From assembly GCA_964598485.1 (NCBI GenBank), contig CAZRCD010000011.1, forward strand, positions 1 to 64,000: a DNA stretch of 64,000 nt. Reading direction: 5' to 3'. The notes beneath the pieces are model-generated. The model ran no database searches. It was not told the origin of the DNA and saw only the letters and a program-made list of their open reading frames with translations. Made by a program: the position numbers and the translations under genes. This document shows, in pieces, positions 25,524 to 33,578 of the stretch. The stretch's first letter is position 1; the number at the start of each line of letters is the position of its first letter. This DNA comes from SOJA01 sp964598485 (GTDB lineage: Archaea > Thermoproteota > Bathyarchaeia > Bathyarchaeales > Bathycorpusculaceae).

Positions 25524-27653
25524 TCAGTCTGTCAATTTTGTTTTCGAGACAATTCTACTTAAAGCAACTGCAATTATCGAAAGAATCACCAAGAACAATA
25601 TAATTGTAATTGACGTGAACTCGGGTATAACCTGATAAACAAAATAGTTTTCATTATTATTTTGCTCCACGAAGTTTCCAGCCTTGTCATATGCAATTAT
25701 TTCGTATTTAACCCAAGTTCCTGCTGGTTGTTTTGGAATGGTGGCTTCATAAAAGCTTGAAGTTGGGTTAAAGTCCATAGGGAGAGGTGTCCACAACGTA
25801 CTGTTGTCAAGATCATAGAACAATGTCACATTTTTAACGCCGCTTTCCGTGTCGGTGACGTTTACGGAGATTGTTACATTATCGTCTGGTGTTACTACGT
25901 CTGAGGGCTCTTGAATAGGTTCACCAATCGTTGGCAGCGTCTCATCCGCAACCACCGTGATAAGTGTAATGTTGTAGCCACCTATCTGGTCTTGATAATT
26001 GTAAGCAGGACCTACATCTGGTTTCTCCCCTACAAAACCTTCAATGATTCCTTCCGCAAAAACTGTAACATTGTAGACCGCAGGATCTTTGGCTTCTACA
26101 GTCCAGTTGACTTGGGCGAATTCGCCTGGTGTTAATTCTGTATCAAGCAATGTTTTCTTTTCTTCTTCTCCAGATACTAGAACCAATCCTTGTGGAAGAA
26201 TTATTGTAGCATTACATGAAGAAGCAGGATACTCGTGTGGAGAGAAGGGGCTTGGACAAGGATATGAAACGTTTACAACAACTTCGAAGGTTTCACCGAC
26301 ATACACTGTCTCAGGCATGTAAATGTCCATTCTCCATGGAGAAACAAAAAGTCCCCAATATCCAGAATATTCCCACATATATTGGAAAAACGTGTAATTC
26401 ATCGCAACGTTGAGACCGCCGTAGTCACCGCCCCATGTAGTGTTCCAAGGATCATGAAGAAAAACATGGCTTTCGTTATATCCAACTGTAACTCTGTAAT
26501 GACCGCACGGTTCCTCAGGCATCCAACTCATCAACAAGATGATCGGGTAACCCATATCTATCAAGGATGTCAAGTTCTCTATAGTCATGCCTCCTTGTTC
26601 AAAGGCGGCGTAACCAAATTTTCGAAGCGTGTAACCAGTTATGTTTTCGGACATTTCACTGCCCATGGAAGTGCTTAAATTGCTAAAATGCGTAGCTCTT
26701 CGCATCTCATCGGTATAAGTCACATAGGAAGGGTCGCCGACAGTTCTCGCCACGTCCGCTATCTCAAACTGCGAAATGTTTTCGCCGTAAAAATCAAAAA
26801 CCATTTGAAGCGCTGCTGGACCACAATAATAACCATTCACTTGATAATAAAACGGAACTTCAATGTAATGCTCATGAACTCCCAGGTAAAACGTGTGCAA
26901 AACATCTGCAAGAAGATTAACTGCCAGGTTAAGGGATTCTCCACATCTATCTTTGAAAATCGGATTACTCCAGTTATAATTTTGATCCATCCAGACACAT
27001 GTCAAGTCTCCATCTAAGTCAAAAGTTGTGTCATAGGCAAGGAGGCACGTGGCATCATAAGCGGAAATTCTGGTTAGGTTACCGTCAAAAACAAGGTAAG
27101 TGTTAAATTCTGACTCGTAGCTTGATGTTCTTCCTTGCACATAGCTTTCATAATCACTATGATGAGTTTCAGCTCTCCAATCTGTAGTTGCCCCCATGAC
27201 ATGCCCAAAGACCGTCACATCAACAATGTAGTGGCTCATTATTCCAAGAATTTTTGACGCATTGACCAAATAACCGCCTCTGAAAAAGTCAATTGCCTTG
27301 TAATATTCCGTTTGCGCTCGAACCGCTGAAGCGTCATCCTGCAGAGACCCGTTAGCATAATAGTAAACATGATGCTTAACAGTGTCGCCTATACCGTCAG
27401 GCGCCCCACCATTATCTGGCAACTCGGTTCCATATAGATAAGCTGCAAGATTGTCTAGGGTATATTGCTTCTCCTCATCAGGCAACCAATCTAAAGCATG
27501 CTCGGCAATCCAGTCATGTGTGCCATAACATGGGTTAGATGGGTCATCACTGTAACCACCGTTACTCCAGCATGAGACGAATTTAATGCCCACATTTGAT
27601 AATGAAAATATTAAAAGGAAAACCAAAAAAAGCGCAATTTTTCTTCCGCACAT
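25524..27653 (-). CDS. Secreted zinc phospholipase C-like/C39 peptidase-like protein with C-terminal anchor
   Basis: A 709-residue surface protein. The signal peptide probably ends at Cys28, leaving Trp29 as the mature N-terminus, which is the zinc-binding residue of bacterial phospholipase C. Then come THDWIAEHALDWL and HYIVDVTVFGH, the PLC-type His-x3-Asp-x5-His zinc motif. A C39-type papain-fold domain follows with Cys in YYCGPAALQMVFDFYG, His in CGHYRVTVGYN and Asp in FLHDPWN. Next are beta-sandwich domains, and the end is PEFTSITIILF with a hydrophobic helix and SKTK, a PEF-type anchor or archaeosortase signal. Fusion of the two enzyme folds is unusual. Confidence 0.82.
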   Translation of the reverse strand: MCGRKIALFLVFLLIFSLSNVGIKFVSCWSNGGYSDDPSNPCYGTHDWIAEHALDWLPDEEKQYTLDNLAAYLYGTELPDNGGAPDGIGDTVKHHVYYYANGSLQDDASAVRAQTEYYKAIDFFRGGYLVNASKILGIMSHYIVDVTVFGHVMGATTDWRAETHHSDYESYVQGRTSSYESEFNTYLVFDGNLTRISAYDATCLLAYDTTFDLDGDLTCVWMDQNYNWSNPIFKDRCGESLNLAVNLLADVLHTFYLGVHEHYIEVPFYYQVNGYYCGPAALQMVFDFYGENISQFEIADVARTVGDPSYVTYTDEMRRATHFSNLSTSMGSEMSENITGYTLRKFGYAAFEQGGMTIENLTSLIDMGYPIILLMSWMPEEPCGHYRVTVGYNESHVFLHDPWNTTWGGDYGGLNVAMNYTFFQYMWEYSGYWGLFVSPWRMDIYMPETVYVGETFEVVVNVSYPCPSPFSPHEYPASSCNATIILPQGLVLVSGEEEKKTLLDTELTPGEFAQVNWTVEAKDPAVYNVTVFAEGIIEGFVGEKPDVGPAYNYQDQIGGYNITLITVVADETLPTIGEPIQEPSDVVTPDDNVTISVNVTDTESGVKNVTLFYDLDNSTLWTPLPMDFNPTSSFYEATIPKQPAGTWVKYEIIAYDKAGNFVEQNNNENYFVYQVIPEFTSITIILFLVILSIIAVALSRIVSKTKLTD

Positions 27654-27759
27654 TGTATTTACCTAATAAACCACTGTGTACGTTTAAACATAAAATTGGT
27701 GCAGATGATCCGTACCACATAAACTCATAAAAACCCGACATTATAAATATGAGAATAAC

Positions 27760-28554
27760 ATGCCAAGCAAGATTATTACTTTAACAACGGATTTCGGACT
27801 GAAAGACCCGTATGTAGCAGAAATGAAAGCTGTCATACTAAGCATAAGCCCAAACACAAGAATTGTTGACATTACGCATGAGATAGAAAAATTCAACATA
27901 AGAATGGGCGCCTACACACTGGCTGCTGCTTGCCCGTATTTTCCGAAAGGCACAATTCATGTGATTGTTATAGACCCTGGTGTTGGAACAAAACGTAAAG
28001 CCATACTCGTACAAACAAGAAATAGCTATTTTATCGGCCCAGACAACGGTGTACTAACATTAGCGGCAAAAGGTCAAGGCATAAAACACATTTACAAAAT
28101 AGAGAAACCGAAGCTCATGCTTCCAAGAATTTCTAACACTTTTCACGGAAGAGACATTTTTGCTCCTGCAGCCGCTTACCTTGCAAATGGAACATCACCG
28201 TCCGAGTTTGGACCCGAAATACCTGAAATTGTAACGCCGAAATTTGCGAAAATAGCCAAGACAAAGACGGCACTGACAGGCGAAATAATACATATAGACG
28301 GCTTTGGAAACATAATTACAAACCTTAGAGAGAAAGACCTTGAATTAATGGGCGCAAAGAAGACAGTGAACCTTAAGATCAAAGATGCTGTGCTAAATCT
28401 GAAGCTTTGCAAAGCTTATTCAGAAGTTGATGGACAGCAACCACTAGTCATTATTGGAAGCCACAACTTTCTAGAGATCTCCGTAAACCAAGGTAATGCC
28501 GCAGAAAACCTCCAAACAAAAGTTGGAGACAAAGTTAGGCTTTATTATATTTAA
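27760..28554 (+). CDS. SAM hydrolase (S-adenosylmethionine hydroxide adenosyltransferase)
   Basis: A 264-residue member of the DUF62/fluorinase-like family, which splits SAM into adenosine and methionine with water. Conserved parts: TLTTDFGLKDPYVAEMKAVI at the N-terminus, VDITHEI, VIDPGVGTKRKAILV and GPDNGVLTLA in the N-terminal domain, then NTFHGRDIFAPAAAYLANG. The C-terminal IDGFGNIITNL closes the adenosine pocket. The ATG follows AGAATAAC with no strong ribosome binding site, suggesting a short leader. The physiological purpose of this reaction in archaea is unsettled. Confidence 0.9.
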   Translation: MPSKIITLTTDFGLKDPYVAEMKAVILSISPNTRIVDITHEIEKFNIRMGAYTLAAACPYFPKGTIHVIVIDPGVGTKRKAILVQTRNSYFIGPDNGVLTLAAKGQGIKHIYKIEKPKLMLPRISNTFHGRDIFAPAAAYLANGTSPSEFGPEIPEIVTPKFAKIAKTKTALTGEIIHIDGFGNIITNLREKDLELMGAKKTVNLKIKDAVLNLKLCKAYSEVDGQQPLVIIGSHNFLEISVNQGNAAENLQTKVGDKVRLYYI

Positions 28555-28615
28555 GACACAAAAGACAAATCTTCAAAGTGATAACTATAGCTTATGGTAT
28601 TTCGTGGTGGAAAAG

Positions 28616-29152
28616 ATGAAGACTTATGAATTCAAAAGAGCGTTATACGTAGGTCGATTTCAACCTTTCCACTTGGGTCATTTGAAAGCAATAAAAGATA
28701 TTGTAGGTAAGGCTGGGGAGCTTGTGATTGTGATTGGAAGTGCTCAATATGGTTTTGATTTATTGAATCCTTTCACTGGTGGTGAACGATTGACTATGAT
28801 AAGGTTGGCGTTGAACGAGGCTAAAGTTGATCCAGCTAAGTATTTGATTGTACCAGTACCTGATTTGCATCGGCCTATTGTCTGGGTTTCGTGGGTTGTT
28901 TCGTTAGTAGGCTATTTTGATGTTGTCTTCTCTAATGAACCTGTGACTGTTAGAGCCTTTAAGGAAAAAGGATACAAAGTAGAGTCTATAACGCCTTATC
29001 GTCAGGAGTTGTATTCGGGTTCAGAGATTAGACGTAGAATGCGAGAAGACGAAGAATGGAGAGATCTTGTTCCGAAGAGTGTTGCATCTTACATTGAGAG
29101 GTTAGATGGTGTTGCACGAATTAAGGACCTGCATGCTAACGATAAGCTCTGA
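28616..29152 (+). CDS. nadM: Nicotinamide-nucleotide adenylyltransferase, archaeal type
   Basis: A 178-residue NMN adenylyltransferase that makes NAD from NMN and ATP. The nucleotidyltransferase signature is VGRFQPFHLGHLKAIKDI with the HxGH, and YSGSEIRRRM supplies the second ATP-binding motif. The frame is open upstream, but the ATG at 28616, preceded by GTGGTGG, gives the family's usual start next to KRALYVGRF. It converges on the pncC homologue; with nadC at 34810 the window holds three NAD genes. Confidence 0.93.
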   Translation: MKTYEFKRALYVGRFQPFHLGHLKAIKDIVGKAGELVIVIGSAQYGFDLLNPFTGGERLTMIRLALNEAKVDPAKYLIVPVPDLHRPIVWVSWVVSLVGYFDVVFSNEPVTVRAFKEKGYKVESITPYRQELYSGSEIRRRMREDEEWRDLVPKSVASYIERLDGVARIKDLHANDKL

Positions 29153-29191
29153 AGAAGTTCATCCTATCGCTAGATGCTTTTGACCTTTGGT

Positions 29192-29689
29192 TTACGATTC
29201 GGACAACGCTTGAACATGCTTCTTTATCATTTGTAGAGCAGCTTCAGACGCTTGGGATTTTATCTCTTCTCTCTTTCCCTTGAATCTAAATTCTTCACAA
29301 ACAACACTTTCGTCAGATGCCAGACATATGTATACTAGTCCCACTGGCTTCTCAGGTGTACCGCCTTCTGGTCCAGCTATTCCAGTAACGGCCAATCCCA
29401 GGTCACTTCCGCTGACTTGCTTGATTCCTTGCGCCATCTCTATTGCCGTTTGACGGCTAACCGCTCCAAACTTTTCCAGAGTCTCAGGTGAGACATGAAG
29501 AGTGCCTATTTTAGACTGATTGTTGTAGGCTATGACGCCGCGATTATAGTAGTTGGAACTGCCGGGCACGTTTGTTATTCTGTGAGAGATGAACCCGCCT
29601 GTGCATGATTCAGCGATTGAAATGGTTTTTCCATGTTTTCTCAAAAGTTCGCCAATCTGTTTTTCCAAAGCAGGATTTCCGCCTATCAT
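29192..29689 (-). CDS. pncC: CinA C-terminal-type NMN amidohydrolase
   Basis: A 165-residue stand-alone CinA C-terminal domain. Such proteins deamidate nicotinamide mononucleotide to NaMN, recycling NAD breakdown products. ISIAESCTGGFISHRITNVPG at the N-terminus holds the catalytic Ser in SCTGG; VAYNNQSKIGTL-like and LGLAVTGIAGPEGG are also typical. No N-terminal MoCF/ADP-ribose pyrophosphatase domain is attached. It is convergent with nadM, fitting NAD salvage. Confidence 0.88.
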   Translation of the reverse strand: MIGGNPALEKQIGELLRKHGKTISIAESCTGGFISHRITNVPGSSNYYNRGVIAYNNQSKIGTLHVSPETLEKFGAVSRQTAIEMAQGIKQVSGSDLGLAVTGIAGPEGGTPEKPVGLVYICLASDESVVCEEFRFKGKREEIKSQASEAALQMIKKHVQALSES

Positions 29690-29841
29690 TATAGACCTCT
29701 ATCTATTTAGGGAAAGAAGGGACTTAACATTTTGCCATCTCTTCTCAATCCACAAGTGCTCTGTGGCGTGTGCTTAGCGCGTGCAGTATATCTGCCCAGT
29801 TAAGTTTTAAATGGTTCTTTGGGGTAGTCACATGTGGGTGT

Positions 29842-30540
29842 ATGATTTTGCATAAGAAGATTGGTATCTTGGGAGGAGTGAGTCCTGAATCGACTGCGAT
29901 CTACTATGAGTACATTACTCGGGAATATACCAAGCGATATGGGAACTACAGTCATCCGGAAATAATCATCTACAGCGTCAGCCTTCAAGAATTTGTTGAC
30001 TGGCAGTATCAGGAACGGTGGGGTCTCATTGCGGACAAGATGATTGAAGTCTTGGGGGCATTGGAGAAAGCAGGAGCCGATTTCGGGTTAATTGCGGCCA
30101 ACACATTGCACATAGTCTTTGACAAGGTGCAAAGAGAGATTGCTATTCCACTCATCAACATCATCGAGGTGACGGCTGAAGCTGTAAAGAAAGAAGGGAT
30201 GAAGACTGTGGGACTCTTGGGGACAGTCTTTACCATGAGCAAGGATTTCTATAAAGCAGGTTTGGAAGCAAGAGGAATAGTGACTTTGGTTCCGGATAGG
30301 AAGGATCAACAGTTCGTTAATAGAGTGATCTATGAGGAGCTTATTGGAGGGCTTGTCAAGACTGAATCCAGAGAAGGATATGTCAAGGTCGTGAAGAAAT
30401 TGAAAGAGAGAGGAGCTGAAGGGATCGTTTTGGGATGCACGGAAATTCCCGTACTCATCAAGGAAAAGGACTGCGGTGTTCGGCTTTACGACACGACTCG
30501 TATTCATGCTGAAAAGGCTCTGAACTACGCGATAAGTTGA
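29842..30540 (+). CDS. Aspartate/glutamate racemase family protein, first catalytic Cys replaced by Ala
   Basis: About 232 residues from the ATG at 29842 (GTGGGTG upstream); a longer frame from 29770 is unlikely. The N-terminal KIGILGGVSPESTAIYYEYI is typical of the Asp/Glu/hydantoin racemase superfamily. The second catalytic motif is intact (IVLGCTEIP, Cys199), but the first reads LIAANTLHIVFD, with Ala86 where cofactor-independent racemases have Cys. With one acid/base the protein may act in one direction only, on another substrate, or as an isomerase of different type. It stands alone, upstream of a convergent flavodoxin gene. Confidence 0.82.
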   Translation: MILHKKIGILGGVSPESTAIYYEYITREYTKRYGNYSHPEIIIYSVSLQEFVDWQYQERWGLIADKMIEVLGALEKAGADFGLIAANTLHIVFDKVQREIAIPLINIIEVTAEAVKKEGMKTVGLLGTVFTMSKDFYKAGLEARGIVTLVPDRKDQQFVNRVIYEELIGGLVKTESREGYVKVVKKLKERGAEGIVLGCTEIPVLIKEKDCGVRLYDTTRIHAEKALNYAIS

Positions 30541-30572
30541 AACTAGGGCGGCGCCCGCTAGATTTTTCGTTC

Positions 30573-31052
30573 TTATTCTTTTGGGGCTTCAGCTCTTTCA
30601 AGCGCTCTCTTTGCTAGAGTCTCTCCAAGTTTCTTGCAGGCTCTCAGATTCTCTTCACTTGGTTCTCCTTGGGAGACTACGCCGTCAGCCACTTTCTCCA
30701 GTCTGAAGGAAGAAATCATCCTTTCTAAGCTCAATAGAGCCGAGTTGCTTGACCCACCGCCTGAAGTGAAGGCCACGCTTGGTTTACCAGCAACCCTTTC
30801 TCTTACGCTTAGCGCTTTGTCGAAAAAGTCTTTCATGACGCCAGCCATGTAACTGAAGTAGTTTGGAGATCCGAAGGCTACGGCGTCACAAGAGATGAAG
30901 TCGTTAACAGTTGCATAGTCAACACGCTTCACTTTGCCTGAAGCTCCCTCACCGCTTTCAACGCCTTCGACAACAGCATTTGCCAAGGCTTCAGTTCTGC
31001 CAGTCCTCGAATAATACAGAACTAATACTTCAACCACGTCAAATTTCCCCAC
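30573..31052 (-). CDS. Flavodoxin-family FMN protein (copy 1)
   Basis: A 159-residue flavodoxin/WrbA-like protein. The FMN phosphate loop is LYYSRTGRTEALANAVVEGV, and AVAFGSPNYFSYMAGVMKDFFD binds the isoalloxazine. The third loop is FTSGGGSSNSALLSLERMI. A similar protein is encoded at 54504-54977. These act as one- or two-electron carriers or quinone reductases. The first residues (MGKFD) are uncertain; a GTG giving VVEVLVLYYS is an alternative start. No redox partner is adjacent. Confidence 0.85.
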   Translation of the reverse strand: MGKFDVVEVLVLYYSRTGRTEALANAVVEGVESGEGASGKVKRVDYATVNDFISCDAVAFGSPNYFSYMAGVMKDFFDKALSVRERVAGKPSVAFTSGGGSSNSALLSLERMISSFRLEKVADGVVSQGEPSEENLRACKKLGETLAKRALERAEAPKE

Positions 31053-31318
31053 GTCATACTTAGCTCACTGCCTAATATAATTTTGACCTAAACCAAGAAA
31101 GTGCAAAACATCCTACAATCATAGTTCATTTGAGTTCACTCGAAGACTTTTCTGATTGCTCTTTTCAGAAAACCCAAGTGAACAGCCCGAAAAACTAGTG
31201 TCTCACCAGCAGAATTGGTCTTTTATGGCTTTTAACAATCTAAAGTGGCGATATCTCCCGTAAACCCTGTTTTTGTCGAGTTTACCATTGAAATATTATT
31301 CATTCTAGTCACCATTCC

Positions 31319-31417
31319 ATGGCTTGTATTACTGAAAGCACACAGCACACACAGAGGGAGAGACTGAAAGACCTCTGGAAACTCTTCCTTGAACGGGTCG
31401 CCATAGAAGACAATTGA
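31319..31417 (+). CDS. Possible 32-residue peptide or gene remnant
   Basis: ATG to TGA encoding 32 residues; the second half, RERLKDLWKLFLERV, could form an amphipathic helix. No ribosome binding site is apparent and the promoter-like element lies after it, not before. It may be the end of a decayed gene or chance. Confidence 0.15.
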   Translation: MACITESTQHTQRERLKDLWKLFLERVAIEDN

Positions 31418-31432
31418 ACCAGTGTTTCAACC

Positions 31433-31441
31433 TATATATAA
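31433..31441 (+). promoter_or_regulatory. Orphan TATA box
   Basis: TATATATAA followed by GAGGGG. The expected start would be near 31463. No plus-strand gene follows until 32253, and the minus-strand MGMT gene begins to occupy the DNA at 31516. This could drive an antisense or short noncoding RNA against the 3' end of that gene. Confidence 0.35.
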
Positions 31442-31515
31442 GAGGGGTCTAGACACAACAGAGAAGCTAAGCTTTATCACTATTTGTCAAGTCTTGAAGC
31501 CTGTCAATTAAGCAT

Positions 31516-32133
31516 TTACTCTTCCCCAACCCGTTTCAACACTCGCTCAACAGGAAAAACCAAAAGCCTTCCACCACCAACGGCAATCTCTCGCTCAGAA
31601 CCATAACCTCTGCTTTCACGTTTCAAAATTCCAAGCTTCACAGGCACATTATCATAGCCACCACCGTAACCGCCTAGAGTAAAGTCTGAACAACCAACCC
31701 TATGACACGGAACAACCAACGGAAACGGATTCGAAGCCATAACACGACCAACAGCCCTAGGACCTCCACCAGCAGCTCGAGCAACAGAACCATAAGAAGC
31801 CACATAACCCACTGGAACCAAAGAAACCGTTTCAATAACCCTTCTAGCATAGTCCGAAAGATGCTCTGTAACCAAGGAAAAACTATCAGAGCCACCTTTC
31901 CCATCATAAATACCCTTCATCAAGCCAATCACACGCTTAGCGAAAACCGACGTTTTTTCTGAACGCTGAAATGGAACATCAAAAGGAAGGCTCTTCAACA
32001 AACTCTGCAAAGTCCTTTCTTCGCTGAAGGTAAACGTTGTAGCAAAAATCTTTTTTCTATCACAAGCAATCCCAAACCAAACACCTTCAACATTTTCAAT
32101 GTAAAGACTTATCATGCCATATCCACCTTTCAA
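31516..32133 (-). CDS. ogt: Methylated-DNA--protein-cysteine methyltransferase
   Basis: A 205-residue suicide DNA repair protein that takes the methyl group from O6-methylguanine onto its own Cys. The active site is VVPCHRVGCSD, preceded by the helix-turn-helix VGYVASYGSVARAAGGGPRAVGRVMASNP, with the Arg finger, and followed by LGGYGGGYDNVPVKLGILKRE. The N-terminal half is the usual variable domain. Length is in the archaeal range. Single gene. Confidence 0.93.
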   Translation of the reverse strand: MKGGYGMISLYIENVEGVWFGIACDRKKIFATTFTFSEERTLQSLLKSLPFDVPFQRSEKTSVFAKRVIGLMKGIYDGKGGSDSFSLVTEHLSDYARRVIETVSLVPVGYVASYGSVARAAGGGPRAVGRVMASNPFPLVVPCHRVGCSDFTLGGYGGGYDNVPVKLGILKRESRGYGSEREIAVGGGRLLVFPVERVLKRVGEE

Positions 32134-32252
32134 AAGTGTTATAGAAACAGCTAAGTATTTAGCTATGTGGCAAAAGCAAAGCTCATCAACAATAAAACAA
32201 CATAAACTTAATAGGTTGTCTTACATATACCAACCAGAAAAGGTGAAACCAC

Positions 32253-32873
32253 ATGGAAAGGCAAAGACAGCAGTCTCAATACGCTTGGATTCCAGGCGCA
32301 ACAACAGTTGGCGTAGTATGCCCAGACGGCGTCATCTTAGCTTCTGAAAAACGTGTTTCATACGGTTACCTCATCGTCAGCAAAGGCGGCAAGAAAGTTT
32401 TCAAACTCACCGACCGCATAGGTGCCGCTTGCGCCGGACTTGTTTCAGACATGCAAATCCTCGCCAGAGAGGTAGAAGCCTACTCAAACTTATACAGCCT
32501 AGATGTCAGCAGACCGATCTCTGTAAGGTCAGCAGCAAAACTCATGTCAACCCTGCTCTTCAACCGAAGACTTGCACCGCTAATCACATTTACAATAGTA
32601 GGTGGACTGGACGAAGAAGGAGCAACACTTTACGCCCTAGACATTTTGGGCTCACTAATACCTGACAAATATGCAGCTGTAGGCTCAGGAACAGAAATTG
32701 CCATGGGATTACTCGAAGAAGGATACAAAGAAAACTTGACCATAGAAGAAGCAAAAAACCTAGTTACCAGATCCATAAAGTCAGCCATAAGCAGAGACAT
32801 CATGAGCGGAAACGGAATAGACTTCCTAATAATAACAAAAGACGGAATACACGAAGAGTCGATGAAACTCTAA
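32253..32873 (+). CDS. psmB: Proteasome beta-type subunit lacking the catalytic Thr1
   Basis: A 206-residue 20S proteasome beta subunit. Aligning the conserved Val-Gly, Glu17, Arg19 and Lys33 (GVVCPDGVILASEKR, then KGGKKVFKL) puts Ala16 at the position of the catalytic threonine: the sequence is PGATTVG instead of GTTTVG. The codon is GCA. Ser129, Asp166 and Ser169-type elements (AVGSGTEIA, SGNGIDFLI) look normal. By analogy with the inactive beta1 of Sulfolobales it probably stays unprocessed and assembles with an active beta subunit encoded elsewhere. AGGTGAAA precedes the ATG. Confidence 0.9.
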   Translation: MERQRQQSQYAWIPGATTVGVVCPDGVILASEKRVSYGYLIVSKGGKKVFKLTDRIGAACAGLVSDMQILAREVEAYSNLYSLDVSRPISVRSAAKLMSTLLFNRRLAPLITFTIVGGLDEEGATLYALDILGSLIPDKYAAVGSGTEIAMGLLEEGYKENLTIEEAKNLVTRSIKSAISRDIMSGNGIDFLIITKDGIHEESMKL

Positions 32874-32948
32874 ACCCAAAACTTTTTACACGGCTTAGCC
32901 CTCCTCTGAAATGCCCATCACTAACTGTTAAAGTGAGAAGATAGCAAA

Positions 32949-33575
32949 TTGTCATTTCAACTAAGCCTAGAAGAGGGAAATTTCCTCGTCAGATTAGCAC
33001 GCAAGGCTGTGAAAGAGTATCTAGAAACCAGAAAACAAATCAAAGTTCCAGAAGACACCTCTCAAAAACTTTCACAACCTTGCGGAGTATTCGTTACAAT
33101 AAACAGCATAAAATCCGAAGAGAAAAAATTAAGAGGGTGCATCGGCTACCCATACCCCACCACCTCACTGACCCAAGCAGTCATCGAATCCGCCATAAAC
33201 TCAGCAACCCAAGACCCCCGCTTCTATCCAATTTCATTAGACGAACTTGAAACCGTAGTTTTTGAAGTAAGCGTACTCACCCCACCTCAAATAATCAAAG
33301 TGGAAAAACCAAGTCAATACCCTTCTAAAATCAAGGTTGGAGAAGATGGATTAATCGTTGAAAAAAACGTTTTCAAAGGATTGCTTCTCCCCCAAGTACC
33401 AGTTGAATGGAAATGGGACAACGAACAATTCCTGTGCCAATGCTGCATCAAAGCTGGTTTACCACCAGACTGCTGGCTGCTCAAAGGCACCAAAATCTAC
33501 AAGTTTCAAGCCATAATTTTTGAGGAAGAAGAACCCAGAGGCGAAGTGAAGCATAAAGCCCTCGGCGGGAAATAG
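32949..33575 (+). CDS. AMMECR1-domain protein
   Basis: A 208-residue protein of a family found in archaea and eukaryotes, possibly an RNA or metal-binding enzyme. Typical segments: ARKAVKEYLETR, CGVFVTINS, the nearly invariant LRGCIGYPYPTTSLTQAVIE, and SATQDPRFYPISLDELE, then FLCQCCIKAGLPPDCW at the end with three Cys. The start is TTG preceded by GTGAGAAG. Four bases separate its stop from the next gene. Its biochemical role is unknown; it is often linked to MEMO1-type and radical SAM genes, which are not seen here. Confidence 0.92.
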   Translation: MSFQLSLEEGNFLVRLARKAVKEYLETRKQIKVPEDTSQKLSQPCGVFVTINSIKSEEKKLRGCIGYPYPTTSLTQAVIESAINSATQDPRFYPISLDELETVVFEVSVLTPPQIIKVEKPSQYPSKIKVGEDGLIVEKNVFKGLLLPQVPVEWKWDNEQFLCQCCIKAGLPPDCWLLKGTKIYKFQAIIFEEEEPRGEVKHKALGGK

Positions 33576-33578
33576 TCC

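Larger units (their letters stand above)
31053..31515. other. 463-base intergenic stretch with an orphan promoter
   Basis: No convincing gene. It holds a strong TATA-like element at 31433-31441 pointing right with no gene on that strand for 800 bases, and a 32-codon frame at 31319-31417. The rest shows no repeats or RNA fold that I can recognise. It separates two minus-strand genes. Confidence 0.5.

Noticed and set aside
26382..26678. 98-codon plus-strand frame opposite the phospholipase/protease gene
   Set aside because: It is antisense to a long gene with clear catalytic motifs, has no ribosome binding site and no family resemblance.
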